From NCBI GenBank assembly GCA_016206565.1, contig JACQRG010000040.1, positions 1 through 20,625 on the forward strand: a DNA stretch of 20,625 nucleotides. The letters are read 5' to 3'. Shown here in pieces: positions 20,593-20,625 of this stretch; position 1 is the stretch's first letter, and the number at the start of each line of letters is the position of its first letter. The notes under the pieces were generated by a model that did not search any database, was not told the origin of the DNA, and saw only the letters and a list, made by a program, of their open reading frames with translations. This stretch comes from Candidatus Omnitrophota bacterium (lineage in GTDB: Bacteria; Omnitrophota; Gorgyraeia; Aquiviventales; Aquiviventaceae). The translations under genes and the position numbers were made by a program.

Positions 20593-20625
20593 CCTGTGCC
20601 GTCGCCCTCGAGCTGCCGCTGCACC
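20589..20625 (-). CDS. Possible 3' end of an upstream gene (fragment)
   Basis: One minus-strand frame from the window edge is open and ends VQRQLEGDGTG with TGA at 20591-20589, overlapping the heptosyltransferase ATG as ATGA. The same overlap type joins several gene pairs here, so this is likely the end of the preceding gene in the glycan cluster. Too short to assign. Confidence 0.4.
   Translation of the reverse strand, partial: VQRQLEGDGTG

Overview
The window is a GC-rich, gene-dense bacterial chromosome segment. Almost everything reads on the minus strand; one gene is on the plus strand. The cell has an outer membrane: there is a GT9 heptosyltransferase, WaaE/KdtX-type family 2 glycosyltransferases and a lipoprotein solute-binding protein. 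Gene content and the deacetylase sequence style suggest an uncultivated lineage such as Omnitrophota, but that is an inference from memory and no marker here proves it.

Layout in the direction of minus-strand transcription, right to left. (A) 20625-16423: an envelope glycan cluster with overlapping genes: the tail of an unknown gene, a heptosyltransferase, a 115-aa unknown, a CgeB-like glycosyltransferase, a family 2 glycosyltransferase with an extra C-terminal region, and a WaaE-like glycosyltransferase. (B) 15285-16505, plus strand: a GT87/DUF2029 membrane mannosyltransferase-like protein that overlaps the end of cluster A tail to tail. (C) 15260-13770: a tandem fusion of two GT2 modules. 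(D) 13311-13770: a 460-bp non-coding element with inverted repeat ends and a 5-bp flanking duplication, folding on paper into a cloverleaf. It is most simply read as a non-autonomous mobile element inserted in the stop codon of the fused glycosyltransferase. (E) 13249-5164: an operon that starts from a probable leaderless promoter: polysaccharide deacetylase, a GT28/MGDG-synthase-like glycosyltransferase, family 4 uracil-DNA glycosylase, priA, def, fmt and two galT paralogs. Most neighbours overlap or are separated by a few bases. (F) 5093-1: an extended -10 promoter and a strong ribosome binding site precede gap-pgk-tpiA-secG and then a peptide-type ABC transporter (lipoprotein, then the start of the permease).

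Together the genes cover lower glycolysis, hexose-1-phosphate/nucleotide sugar conversion, surface glycan assembly, and housekeeping steps (translation initiation, replication restart, uracil repair, protein export). The most unusual items are the structured element in D, two heptanucleotide-phased repeats at priA/udg (one an in-frame hairpin inside priA), and replacements of signature residues in several otherwise intact enzymes: the nucleophilic His in the second GalT, a cluster Cys in the uracil-DNA glycosylase, a metal His in the deacetylase, and the catalytic Asn in Fmt.
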